Positions 12,468 through 23,432 of a stretch of 64,000 nt of DNA are shown in pieces. The stretch covers positions 1,543,001 to 1,607,000 of the forward strand of contig NC_061797.1 in the NCBI RefSeq assembly GCF_021462225.1. The letters run 5' to 3'. A program made the position numbers and the translations under genes. This stretch comes from Girardinichthys multiradiatus (taxonomy: Eukaryota > Chordata > Actinopteri > Cyprinodontiformes > Goodeidae). The notes under the pieces were generated by a model. The model was given only the letters and a program-made list of their open reading frames with translations. It was not told the DNA's origin and did no database searches. The first letter of the stretch is position 1; each line of letters starts with the position of its first letter.

Positions 12468-13342
12468 TCAGAGGTTTGGAGAACTAATAAATTCGGCCAG
12501 ATTCCTAGAAAGTAGAGCTGCTCCATCCAAAGTGTAATGGATGCCGTCTCTCCGGATCAGATCAGGTTTTCTCCAAAATGTTCGCCAATAATCAATGTAG
12601 CCCACATCGTTTTCTGGACACCACCTAGACAGCCAGCGGTTGAATGACAGCATGTGGCTAAACATGTCATCACTGGTCAGATCAGGGAGGGAACCAGAGA
12701 AGAGTCTGACATTGTTTTGGCAAACTTACACACCAAAGCAACACTAACTTTGGTGACCTCCAATTGACATAACCTGGTGTCATTACCGCCAGCATGAATA
12801 ACAATCTTACTCTATTTACGCTTATCCTTAGCCAGCAGTTTCAGGTAGGATTTGATGTCGCCCGTTCTGGCCCCTGGCAGACATTTGACTATGGTCGCTG
12901 GTGTCTCTGGTGCCACGTTTCTGACTATGGAGCTGCCGATTACCAGAGTTGGCTTCTCAGCGGGTGTGTCGCTGAGCCGGGAAAATCTGTTAGAAACGCA
13001 GATGGGTTGGTGGTGACCTGTGGGCTGGGATCTAGGACTATGCTTTCTACATACCGTCACCCAGCTGCCCTGAGACCCCGGCTGCGTGGGCTCTGCTGCA
13101 CTGCTACTGGGAGCTACCCTCGGTGGCTCCGCGCTGGCTAAGAGGCCTTGGCTATCTGCTGATTTTTCAACAGCGCGGAGCCGGGCCTCCAATTCCGACA
13201 CCCTCGCCTCCAGAGCTACAAAAATGCTACATTTATTACACGTTACCATTATCACTAAAGGAGGCAGAGGAGTAACTGAACATCTGACCCACAGAGCAGG
13301 AGAGAGGAGACTCAGAGAGAGAAACAGCAGTACAGGTAGCAA
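12468..13342 (-). pseudogene. L2-type LINE ORF1 with SGNH-esterase-like domain, frameshifted
   Basis: From 13342 on the minus strand there is a hydrophobic start, a short coiled-coil-like stretch ([19 protein letters not shown]), a Ser/Pro-rich linker, then an esterase-like core ([18 protein letters not shown], then [15 protein letters not shown]). After a frame change the C-terminal block lies at 12665-12468 ([20 protein letters not shown]), which carries the D-x-x-H of SGNH hydrolases. This layout is known for ORF1 of CR1/L2 LINEs in fish. The frame change near 12,700-12,810 breaks it. Confidence 0.75.
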
Positions 13343-13616
13343 TGGTGGAGCTAAAGCTAAGCTAGCGACCCCTTACCACTACTAGAAAAATCGTGTAAGA
13401 CACGGAGAGTCCCCAAACGTTAAAAGTAGCAACATAAAGTATGTGTTTTAATGTGCTTATGTATTAGAACAAGTAAGAGATATCACAATAGAGAAAAATC
13501 AGATCAAACAAGAGAGGCTTCACACACCAAACAATCCACCGGGTGCTACAGTGAAAACAGGAAGTGACGAATATGCCGCTCGCTGTGATTGGTATTAGCC
13601 AATCAAGAATTCAATA

Positions 13617-13740
13617 TGTTGGCAGTTGGGGTCTGAAGTGGAAATTCAAGCTGTAGCTGATTATTTTGGAATTAATATATTTACGTATTGCTATAATAAA
13701 TGGCTTGAATATAGTTGTAAGAGCAGTGTGTCAAATTAGG
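13617..13740 (+). pseudogene. First OTU-like domain, C-terminal fragment
   Basis: A frame reads SEVEIQAVADYFGINIFTYC, then NKWLEYSC, which parallels EMEVISTANMLGVNIYVLDG in the second OTU-like domain at 13848-14594. It starts where the LINE ends and includes one frame change. The matching N-terminal half with the D-G-N motif is not present on the left side of the LINE, so roughly 70 codons appear lost at the insertion site. Confidence 0.55.
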
Positions 13741-13847
13741 GTCTCTATTTGCAAAATGTTAATGGGAACCATTATTAGACAGTTGTCTGTGTTAAACAGC
13801 CGGAAAATTAAAAACACGTTACAGTTATTGAAAGCCTAAGCATTTGG

Positions 13848-14594
13848 TTGCAGAAAACTATAAAACTAGACATGACTTCAGAAGCAAAAGTTGTTTGTGT
13901 ACTGAATGTAAAAACAGAGAGTTGTGTAGATAGTTATGTAAGCATCATTAATGATGACAATCGACATACATTTGTCTTTAGTCCTCTGTCTACCAATGTC
14001 TCTAATGGTATGTGTAACAGGTTGAATATTGATTTTGAACAGCAACCTGTACAAGAATCCAAATCATGTCTGCCTTTAGGAGATGTGTGCAAGACTGAAA
14101 AGATTGTAGATGATGGTAACAGTTTTTTCAGAGTCGTTGGTCAAGTACTTAGTGTATCGCAGAAAAAATATCATAAGATTAGACTTGCTGTTGTTTCATA
14201 TTTGATCACTTCTAAAGCATGTGAAACTTTAGTGGGAAAAGAACATGTTTCAGTATTAGATTATGTCAACAAGATGCAGATGAAGTATGTAGGTCAATGT
14301 GCAACAGAAATGGAAGTTATATCCACAGCCAATATGTTGGGAGTAAACATATATGTACTTGATGGAAAGATTGGATAAAATATAGTTCCCAAAGCACTAA
14401 TTTTGACAACGAAGGAATATATTTGCTGAAGAGTAGTAATCGTTTTGAACCAGTTAAATATGTGAAGTTCGATGATAAAGATGTTTGCTTTGGATTTTGT
14501 AAAGGCGATACTTTGTCTGGGGCAGTATGTAGAAGGCTTCCAAAAGTACAGGTAAATGCTAAGCATACTGTAGGAAGCATTAAGACAAACTTAA
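13848..14594 (+). pseudogene. Second OTU-like cysteine protease domain, catalytic Cys position is Ser
   Basis: The frame 13848-14378 contains KIVDDGNSFFRVVGQVLSVS, the OTU active-site loop in which D-G-N is normally followed by Cys; here Ser occupies that place. KIRLAVVSYLI and the EMEVISTANMLGVNIYV strand follow. At about 14376 the frame shifts and continues as IYLLKSSNRFEPVKYV to about 14594; the His/Asn end expected of OTU is replaced by R-F-E-P. The upstream segment (FSPLSTNVSNGMCNRL) resembles the sequence after the second C76-like unit, showing the whole C76-OTU cassette has internal duplications. Probably inactive both by active-site change and by frameshift. Confidence 0.6.
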
Positions 14595-14690
14595 ATTTTT
14601 AAAAGTATTTGAAAGGGAAAAGGAATATAACTGAAAATTATATTTAAGGAAAAAAGCAAATGTTATAATCAAAGTTATTATGAGAAGAAT

Positions 14691-14845
14691 TTGCTCAAAA
14701 AGGAACAGAAGAAAAAGTCAAACAAATATAAATACAAACAGGTGAAGTCTCATAGAGAAAAATCCAAACAACTGAGTGTGGCGAAATACAAACAAATAAA
14801 ATCTCATAGAGAAAAAGTGAAGCAAATGATTGTGGCGAAATATAA
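14691..14845 (+). pseudogene. Lys/Tyr-rich repeat segment of Helitron-type protein
   Basis: The frame repeats KYKQVKSHREKSKQLSVA then KYKQIKSHREKVKQMIVA, a 22-codon direct repeat at DNA level (tctcatagagaaaa... gtggcgaaata). Such basic K-Y-K repeats lie next to the OTU domain in fish Helitron-type proteins as I recall them. A Tc1-like fragment cuts it at about 14845. Confidence 0.5.
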
Positions 14846-15368
14846 ACTACTTCCATCTCTTCTCGTGCAGCGTTTTCTGCCGCACTTTTTCCTTCCCACA
14901 GACTTCCCACTGAGGTGCCTTGATACAGCACTCTGGGAACAGCCTATTCGGTCAGAAATTTCTTTCTGTGTCTTACCCTCTTGCTTGAGGGTGTCAATAG
15001 TGGCCTTCTGGACAGCAGTCAGGTCGGCAGTCTTACCCATGATTGGGGTTTTGAGTGATGAACCAGGCTGGGAGTTTTAAAGGCCTCAGGAATCTTTTGC
15101 AGGTGTTTAGAGTTAACTCGTTGATTCAGATGATTAGGTTCATAGCTCGTTTAGAGACCCTTTTAATGATATGCTAATTTTGTGAGATAGGAATTTTGGG
15201 TTTTCATGAGCTGTATGCCAAAATCATCCGTATTAAGACAATAAAAGACCTGAAATATTTCAGTTAGTGTGCAATGAATCTAAAATATATGAATGTTAAA
15301 TTTTCATCATGACATTATGGAAAATAATGAACTTTATCACAATATGCTAATATTTTGAGAAGGACCTG
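14846..15368 (-). mobile_element. Tc1-like transposon fragment, 5' end, minus strand
   Basis: The right edge (ttttgagaaggacctg then TA) is the terminal inverted repeat of a Tc1-like element. An inner copy (atgctaattttgtgag) at about 15170-15190 gives the IR/DR layout. The transposase start lies at 15040 on the minus strand: MGKTADLTAVQKATIDTLKQ, then CSQSAVSRHLSGKS, a paired-like helix-turn-helix. The gene is cut after about 68 codons, so the DDE catalytic domain is absent. Confidence 0.85.
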
Positions 15369-15507
15369 TATATAATTGAAATATCATCTTATCCCATGGT
15401 GCAACCTGAGAATCTGGGATCTTGTTTGGTAGTGATAAAAAAAAATTACAGCAACCTTGACACCAAGTAAATTTTCACTACCTTGAATCTAGAACTAAGG
15501 TCTAGTA

Positions 15508-16100
15508 TGTTGAGGTAGGAAAACTTTACTGGCCGTACATTACTCCTCACCTCTCCCCGACTCTTTTAATTTGACACCCTCAGTCAGAGATCAGTTGTAG
15601 TTTCCACAAGTTTATTAAAACCAATCTGAATTCAGAGAGGGAGACATCACACTTACACTGGTACCTGGAAACGTCTGTGTGTTGTCTCACTGGGGGTGCG
15701 CCACATTACATTTTCTACCCCACGCTGCTATCCAGTACACATACACAATCATTCTGTCTGTGGATGTCTCCCCAGCAACAGTATCAAAGAAACAGAGATA
15801 CATTTCATCATTTAATTAAAGAATTGTTTCCCACACATCTTCAGGAATCTTCAGTGAGAGGAGTACCATGCCTCCCTAATACACTGCCGGCTTCTCACGA
15901 TACAGACAGAAAACACCTGCAAGCTTTAACCTTGAATAATAAACAATCATTGTGTGACCACATTAGAAGCTACTGTTTAAGGATTTTTCTAACTCTCAAA
16001 AGCATAACTAAAAACTCCTTATAATAATCAATCTATAAGCAGCAAATCCCAAATATATCTTAGCTTTAGCTACTAATGATAAGGCATTTATATTTCCACA
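15508..16100 (-). repeat. ERV-B 3' LTR
   Basis: On the plus strand it reads TGTTGAGGTAGG ... TATTTCCACA. The right boundary abuts attcccccttttg, the complement of a polypurine tract. Compared with 40610-41153 it has an extra block of about 65 bp near 15745-15815 and lacks a 12-bp block present at about 40681; otherwise the copies are nearly identical. Confidence 0.9.
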
Positions 16101-16128
16101 ATTCCCCCTTTTGATCTCTACAAAGAGA

Positions 16129-18125
16129 TCACCCCACATAGGGTGCAGCCAGCTCCAGCCCCTGAAGTCCGTCCGTCAAAGCACACATTTGATAAGTAGG
16201 AGGTTTAGATTCAGCACTCCCCTTCTCAATTGTGGCAGTGATGAAGCGAACCATCAGAGCCCTGATGCATGGTATACAACAACAACCACAGGTAACAATA
16301 ATGGCAACAAAAATAGCTATAGAAATCATTAATGACATGACTAAACCTTTCCATTTTCCAAACATATCAGTGAACCATTGCTCCAATGCATTGTCAATCC
16401 CTGAATGCTCGTGCATAGTTTTACTCAGTTCTCAGTCCTTCTAAGGCTTGGGTGACAGATCCGTCAGAAGCGGTGTTTTTGGGGATAAAAGTACAACACA
16501 TATCTCCAAACATGGCACAGACACCCCTTTTTCAGCTAGCAACATATCCAATGCCATTCTGTTTTGTATGGCCATGAGAGAGGTGGGGGCTAGTTGTTTT
16601 GAGAGACCTTCAACGGCATCCTGGGTTAAGTTGGCCAGTTGTAGTACATTGTAATGAATATAATTAATGCGGTCTACATTCTTGTTAGGAGTTATTGGAA
16701 TAAACGCTGAGATTACGGGGATATTTTCATAGCCGGCTACTACTTGATTTGCTAATTTATACTCATCTGGAACTCCTCTAGGCACTCCGATTGCATCAAT
16801 ATAGGTGGAAGAGTTCTACGTGAGATCGAAGGAGTTAGTTGCACGCTTCCTTAACACATGTCTGTGCCTCCGAGCTGTTAGGATAGAGGGTAGATGAGTG
16901 TTAGTAGTTCTTTTTATGGCTTCACCAATTAACATCAGTGGTGCCTGTAATCTGACCATAGCACACACTCCCTAGGCTTCCTAAGGGATCCTAATCAAAA
17001 ATCTCCTGTCACCACAATAATAGTATAAACCAGCTCTAGCCCACCTTCCAATGTTTGAACCAAGTTCATTTCTGTTACACCAATCCTGTGGGATTTCACC
17101 TAGAAGCACAATAGCATTTGGAGATGTAAAATTGAAACATCTGTAGCTTCCATTGCCTTTATAAGGGGTAAATGGTCCAGCGAGAGTTTTATTGTTAATG
17201 GGCGGAAAAATAGTAGCTAGTGTGGTACAGTTAGTGGGTGTAGCTGCCTTGGTTAGATTTAGCATACAGTTATAGCCCCAAGTATCAGAGGGGTACAGAG
17301 GAGCAGGTTCAGTGTAAAGGGAGGGTCTTGCAGCTGCACAGGCTACACAGTTAGACATATGATTTTCTTGAGCAGTCTCAGCCATCTATTCTAGCCATAG
17401 GTTAGCTTCAGTAAATCCTATTTCTAATGTTATAAGGTCCTTCAAGGTATGTACATCTACATAATGGACAAGGGACGGCCCAGGACCGGGAGTAGGTGAT
17501 GCCATGTACTTAAATGCTGTTTGCTGAGGGGAGGCAGAAGGTTTCACTAGTTGTACCTTAATAATGCCTGTAGGGTCTTTTCCTGATTTGTCGACACCTA
17601 TGACAAAATAATACCCATTACTTGTCTTAAGAGATCATGGGGTGAATTGGACATATGTCAGATATTGAGTGGTGAATATGAGGGGGTTCACAGGTCCACC
17701 AGGTGTTGGTGTGGCTCTAATCAAGGATATATTATTTTGCAGCTGTCCTAAGTTGTTCCTGCGGTCATAACGATGAGTGTAACTACCTGATCCCAACTTC
17801 CACACGGATTCTGAGACAATTCACTGGGGTGGCCTCTCAACACACACATATAGATGTCATAACTACGCCAACCCACCTGGTTGGTTCCACAATTAATAAT
17901 GTTACATAAGTCAAGTTGTGCTACTGTGATTCCTTTAGTATTAGCATGAATGGTCAATTTGGCGCCATAAGGGTCAGACGGGTTGTGCATAACTATAGGA
18001 GGGGGCTGTTTAGTTTTGGTGCTCCCACCGGTCCCCTCCGTTTTGGTTATTAGTGCGGTCACTAGTACTGTAATTAAGCATGCCTTGAACCGACAATGCA
18101 ATGGAACTTGCTGAAATTGAATCAT
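16129..18125 (-). pseudogene. ERV-B env, degenerate
   Basis: On the minus strand the SU start is at 18125, with a hydrophobic signal-like segment (CLITVLVTALITK) and SU blocks at 18125-17748 and 17385-16981. TM follows at 16785-16441 (NRMALDMLLAEKG) and 16416-16129, which holds the membrane anchor and cysteine cluster (CGCCCIPCIRALMVRF). At least three frame changes or stops separate the blocks. Organisation and sequence parallel the better preserved env of ERV-E. It would be a fusion glycoprotein if intact; it is not. Confidence 0.8.
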
Positions 18126-18726
18126 CCTGTGAACTTTAATTAAGACTTTCAGAGAGAAGATAAAAATGAATTAAACCAATATCAATATACACCTCTTACT
18201 CCAGACGGGACAGAAGGATTCTTTTACATTAACTATGCTTTAGGCCCTGCTGCCTCTGCCTCACCTTTTGCCTGAGGACTATTGCATTTCCTGCTTCTGT
18301 AGTCTCAGGGTGCTTAAACCCTTCTGATCCTCAGCAGGGATGTCTTGACCCCTTCTAAGTGGAGGATGTCTTCTCAGTCCTATTAATTAATTAATTGTGT
18401 TTCTTCATTAAAAACAAACACTGCCTGGGTTCAATCACTACAATCCTTATGGCCCCTGAACAGTAAGCACAACAATAGATGAATATAATAAAAGAGTAAA
18501 AATGCAAAAACATATAAAATATAACTTTTGTTAAGTAAAAACCATAAATTGAAAATGTTATTTTATTTTATTTTTTGTTTTCTCTTGTCCTTTCGTCCTC
18601 CGGGTGGCGCAGTCTCGCTGTTTGTTGGTCCCTTATACAGGTGACATCTTGTGCGCTGGTGTCTGTTGGTCTTCTTTCTTCAACAACTAAGGTAGACTGC
18701 CTAGTTGTCTGACACAGCTGAGGGGA
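18126..18726 (-). other. ERV-B pol-env junction, no supported gene
   Basis: About 600 bases between the end of the integrase frame and the env start show only short broken frames. A T/A-rich tract at 18550-18590 looks like local decay. Confidence 0.5.
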
Positions 18727-19680
18727 TTATTCTGCCCCTTGTGATGAAGCTGTGTCTTCTCCAATCTCCTCCAGGGGTCTCCCTGGTTCCGGTGCCTTGG
18801 TGCACTGGCTCCAATGAAACCACGTGTCTCCTTTGCCCTTCAGCCTCACTACGTGGGATGTCCTCTCTGTCACCTGGTACGGTCCTGTGAACCTTGGCTC
18901 CACCCACTTTTGCTTGATGACTTTCAACCACACCCACTCGACCTGGGGTGTTGTTGGCTCTCCTGTAGATCTCTCAGATCCCAGAACCTTGTTGTAGGGT
19001 TCCACCACAGTCTGTAGCTGAGAAAAATAGACTTTGTGTGACAGATTCTGTATATCACCTGTAGATGTCAGAACTGCTCCTCGTTGTCCCGGAAAACTCC
19101 TTCCGGTTTCCAGCTCGTATGGAGTGTATCCTGTGGTTGAGTTCACTGAACACCTGTGCTTTAGCCCCAAACTGGACTCCACGTGTTGCAGCTCCTAGTT
19201 CTTAAAATGGGTTCCATTGTCAGTCCTTATCTTTTCAGGAAACCCGTGTCTGGGAATGTAATGGTTAATGAGACATTTAACCACAGTTTTGCTATCTTAC
19301 TTTTTGCTGGCCATGCTTCTGGCCATCCTGTGAAAGCATCCACACACACAAGCAGATATCAGAAACCTCTTACTGACTGCACCATGTCTGTATAGTCAAT
19401 AATCATTTCCTTTCCTGGCCTTGTGATTAAAGGAAATTTTTCTTTTCAAAGTTTTCTTTGGGTTGAATTGCCCACACACTGTACAGCATTTCACAAAGTG
19501 TATCACCATGTCTGTCATAAAAGGATGCCTCCACTCCTTCAGATTCTCCAGCATCTGTTTAATTCCAACGTATCCTACTCCATGTGCCTCAGAAAAAAGT
19601 TCCTGTTTAAGTCCAGGAGGGAACACCATCCTACCTTCACACAAAGATGTGGAAAAAATTGATCTTGGCAATATCCCCAT
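18727..19680 (-). pseudogene. ERV-B integrase, degenerate
   Basis: The N-terminal zinc-binding region (H..C..C type) is at 19680-19396: EAHGVGYVGIKQMLENLKEW, then CCTVCGQFNPKK. The catalytic core at about 19395-19183 is in broken frames, though a YLLVCVDAFTGWPEAWP-like strand can be followed. The C-terminal domain at 19182-18727 is open: CSVNSTTGYTPYELETGRSF, then KWVEPRFTGPYQVTERTSHV, the GPY/F-type DNA-binding domain of gamma-like integrases. Nothing resembling RNase H or RT lies upstream at higher coordinates. Confidence 0.8.
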
Positions 19681-20555
19681 GTTACTTTATTCTGACATTC
19701 CCCCCTTCTGGCGGAGGGTCCAACCCCTGCAACAATCCAGCAAAAGGTTTAAACAAGAATGTTCTAGTAACCAAGATCACATTACATAGAACCAAAGAAA
19801 TGAATTCTGACATAACTGTGTCACTATGAATGTAATGAAAGCCACATAAATAAAATCCAGATGTTTTTAACTGTAACTCAGTTCCATTCACAACAAAACA
19901 CAAACTTCAGTCGTTGTACAGTTCATCAATATCTCACTTAGAAATAAGTCACATATCATCCTGATTTGTCTTGTATGAAGAGAAATATTAGACTAATGGA
20001 AATCTAATGTAATACTGATGCATACACTCTACAAATTTGATGGAATAAATAATTCCTGTCAAATATGAAATCATAACTCTGATTCTTCATCAAAAATATA
20101 TTCCTTACTTTTGGCATGTCTTGGACTGTCAGTTAGCTTAATGGCACCAGGGAAAACTTTCAATCTAATAAATCACCAGTGATTCTGTATGCAAAACTAA
20201 TTCTTCAAACCAGTTTAAACTATTTCATTAACCTTTTAATAGTAAAACACATAAATCTAAATATCATGCTACATCCTTAATTATTATACAAAAAACATGT
20301 TTTTAAGGCAACAATCACTACAAGCATTTTGAATCTATTGTCTCATAAACAGTGTTAAAACTCAGGAAGGGAGGTGCTGAGCATTTCCATGAAAGCAAAG
20401 GCATGAACCAACCTGGTAGGTGGGCGGAGTCAGGCAGAACTAACCTCTGATTGGCAGCCTATGGGCAGGACCACAGTTTCTTTATTCCAACCCATCTTAG
20501 TGAACCTTAAACTGCAAAACTGTTAACATGCACCTACCTCAGAAACAAGCTGCTT
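19681..20555. other. Junction stretch with no supported gene; polypurine-like tract in reverse
   Basis: At 19698-19707 the plus strand reads cattccccccttctg, i.e. a purine-rich run on the minus strand followed by TGTCAG. An antisense frame ends there with EGGNVRIK, resembling the env ends of ERV-A (KQGGNVGIIE) and ERV-C. This may be the 3' end of another provirus fused to the ERV-B integrase. The rest of the stretch is AT-rich with no clear signal. Confidence 0.35.
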
Positions 20556-22495
20556 CTTAACTCTCCTGAAAACTCAAGGTTTAATCAATCTTGGATTTAG
20601 AAACATTATTCTAAACATGGATTATTGTCATGCAACATACAAACAAACATTCATTCCAACAAAACAAAGACAAAACATCAAAGACAGACAAATGGCCAAA
20701 TTTGAAGCTTCAAGAATTCAAAGAAATTGTTTAACAATCTCTTTTCAGAATATGTTTTCTCAGCCATATCTTTTAATGCTATAATTGATCAATTTTGTAA
20801 AGACAATCTTCAGGATCCTTTTTAAGATGAGTGCACATAGTCCAATGAGATCTCAAACTATTTAGAAGCACAGCAACAGTTTTCTCTTAAATGAATCCAA
20901 ATTCACCGATGCTGAAACCCTTTTGCCAATTCTTTGTACTGTAAGTCTGTAATAATAATAACTACAATCCTGAGAGTTATTGTTATAATTCTCTTTTTGT
21001 TTTGCTCAATTTGATCGCAGCTGCATTCAAGAATTTCTTTGCTCAGGTTAAATGCAAAGAAGTATTTTAAGCCGGCGTTGACATTTTTATGGTATACCCA
21101 AACAAAACAAAACCTGCAGTGTTTGACTTAATCAGAAATTAAGATAAGAAACTTGACTCCAAACTGGACCTTTTTCCACATAGTGTTTCAAAGGGAAGAC
21201 ACATAATTTTCCTTAATTTGGCTATTTAAATTTTGAGAGTTGGGTAGAAAATTATTACTAGAACCCCTCTTTAATAATCCAAATGCTGATAAATGTTCCA
21301 ATATTTTATGATTTAATAATATGAAATTACCTTGTGTACCTTTGTACTCCTATGTATTCTTTTAATCTTTAAACCCTAAGAAATCAAACAAGGAGCCTTT
21401 ATTTCTTTTCTTTTCCTAAAATGAAGGATTTTCTTTATGCCGTTATAAAAATCCTAACCTTGGTTCCAAAACAAAACTCTTCAGCCCCAATCTATGTCCC
21501 CCCGAGTAGAAATTTTGAGTATTATTGCATTTCATAGCCACCAAATGACTGGAACTCATCATTGGCTTAGATCTATTTTAATAGGTAATCAGTCCACCTT
21601 TAATTAAGTATTATAATTTTATGGACCCAAAATCTATGGCCTACGGGCTTCAGGAGTCCAGGAACCACAGGTTGAGTATTGCTGCATTGAACAATGATGT
21701 TAGCTCTCTTAAAGGATTGGCTAAATATCCCCAGACCTGTTAGTGTATGATTTCTGCTTGCACAATAATCAGATTTAAAAATCACAAGTTCACAGCCCCT
21801 AATTTACCTCAGATCATATTTACTCCTAACCCAGTTCATAAGAAGCTTCAGACATCATTATGCTAAAAAGCCAAAAACAAAAAATACAGATCTGTTTTAA
21901 AATAAAGAAAAAGCATGCTTAAAAAATTTGGTACTGTGGTGGGAAATAACTCCACAGTTCTAAAGGCCTTTTCTATGCAGTCTTTTAGGAAACATGAGAT
22001 TAGTTAAATTTTTGTGTGGTACCACTGTCCAATCAGAATCTTTCTTACCTTCAAAAATAACCCAATTTTTTCCCATTCTCATTTTAAAGGTTTGTTTTAC
22101 CAAGGAACATGTGTTTAACAAAACCAATTACTCTCAAAAGTTTTAAAAGTTTTAGCTGGTGATATCTTAGAAAACAACAAGTGTTTTAATATTTCTGTGC
22201 AGCACAGAACTTCCTTTCCTTCCCCAAAGGGAGAAAAAAGAACCTGCAGAACCAAGCCTTTCATAGTTTTTGTCAGGATCTGATATAAGGTACAGTATAA
22301 ATCAACACGCTGCATGAAACAGAAGAGGGAAGGAAATAAATTAATTTAACCTCTTCCCAGCAGCTGCTGTGAAAAAACAAAGTTAGCACTTGCGGACAAA
22401 AACTGCACCAAATTGTAAATACTGTGTCAGAGACTGTATGGAGACCATCTACAGTAGAACTAAGCCTGTTTTAATGAGGTCTCTACCCATTAGAT
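20556..22495 (-). repeat. Interspersed sequence shared with ERV-D leader, reverse orientation
   Basis: Read on the minus strand, 22495 to 20556 matches 56652-57961 on the plus strand over long blocks (for example aaaacaggcttagttct, aggaaaagaaaagaaataaa, tttgagttttcaggagag). This copy is about 600-700 bp longer: roughly 21,440-22,145 is absent from the other. No coding sequence was recognised. In both proviruses it lies 5' of the coding region in the sense direction, so it is best read as shared ERV leader. Confidence 0.8.
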
Positions 22496-22959
22496 TTATG
22501 GGATACAAACTCTGACAACAGAAAATAATGCCTGAAGGAGAAACCCATTAGGTTTTACACATGCGCTGGGTTTTAAAAATGCTCCTTCATGAGATTTGTC
22601 CTGAGAATGACATAGAAACACTTGGTTACTGCTGAGTTTTGGAGATGTTGTAACATCCTCTGCTTTTTAATAACTTTTAATAACTAGAATAATTGACCCT
22701 GAATATTCCACGACGAAAGAGAACTTGCTTCTCTAAAAGAATTAACTGGAAAGTATCAAATGAGCTAAGTTATCACTCTTTTGATGATACTTTTCTAACC
22801 CTAAAATAATATTTTAACCCGCTATATCTGTCAACGTCAGGCCAGCGTGTCACATGAGCAGTGGTTAATAAGCGTTCTTCGTTGCAGAAAATAGGAAAAG
22901 ATTTATGCAAATGTGTGTGTGTTTGTACGTTACCTCCAACAGTTTCCTAATCGCTCCAG
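22496..22959. other. AT-rich stretch, nothing recognised
   Basis: No gene or repeat that I can name. Both flanks belong to ERV-derived sequence. Confidence 0.4.
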
Positions 22960-23047
22960 AGTCAGACTGTCATGGCACACAGTCCTCTATCAGTCCAAAA
23001 CAACAACCCAGGCCTTTCAGGTCTAAACTGAATAAACAGGAGGGAAA
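22960..23047 (+). pseudogene. ERV-C env C-terminal tail and polypurine tract
   Basis: An open frame ends FRSKLNKQEGNVR just at the LTR start; the same K-Q-x-G-N-V ending closes ERV-A env. The purine tract aaacaggagggaaa overlaps the last codons. Only this tail survives. Confidence 0.5.
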
Positions 23048-23432
23048 TGTTAGATAAATGTACATACATTATTCAGTTTTCATTGTACATTACTTATTTA
23101 CCATCTAGATGTGCTGTTTATATTACTGATTGAGAATGGTTGTTATCTCCTTATATGCATAGAGGAATATGATGTTGCAACATGAGCACAGGATGTGAGA
23201 ACAGTCTGTTTTCACATAAAGATAAACTCCCTCAGCAGTTGAAACCTCATGTAACTAGGGCGTTCCTTTTCTAATAAAAGCATGAAGAGCGGAGACTGTC
23301 TTCAGAGTGTGTTTGGAGGATTGTAACTGAGACAGTCTCCGGGACACTCTCCTTGCAAGTTAAAACAAACTAACTTCTCTGTGTCTTTCTTTGTGCAGAT
23401 GTTGTAATGTGTGTTGGGGTTTAAACCTAACA
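23048..23432 (+). repeat. ERV-C LTR, plus strand, inside ERV-B
   Basis: Begins TGTTAGATAAATG after a polypurine tract and ends AAACCTAACA. A poly(A) signal (ctaataaaagcatg) near 23272 and a following block with agagcgg, gagacagtctcc and acttctctgtgtctttc parallel the ERV-A LTR. No matching target duplication flanks it, so it is the 3' end of a truncated provirus rather than a clean solo LTR. Confidence 0.7.

Larger units (their letters stand above)
1861..13616 (-). mobile_element. L2-type LINE, minus strand, interrupted by two LTR elements
   Basis: The 3' tail at 1861-1910 reads on the minus strand as a gccttgagac...gcgctatataaat end, typical of fish L2/CR1-group LINEs. ORF2 remnants lie at 4206-6590 and ORF1 at 12468-13342, in the right order for a minus-strand LINE, and a possible 5'UTR extends to about 13616. 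Coding sequence of the Helitron-type element abuts both ends, so the LINE inserted into it. The solo LTR (1996-3909) sits in its 3'UTR and ERV-A (6598-12402) between ORF1 and ORF2. Removing both leaves about 4 kb, plausible for a nearly full-length but internally deleted copy. I see no clear target duplication. Confidence 0.8.
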
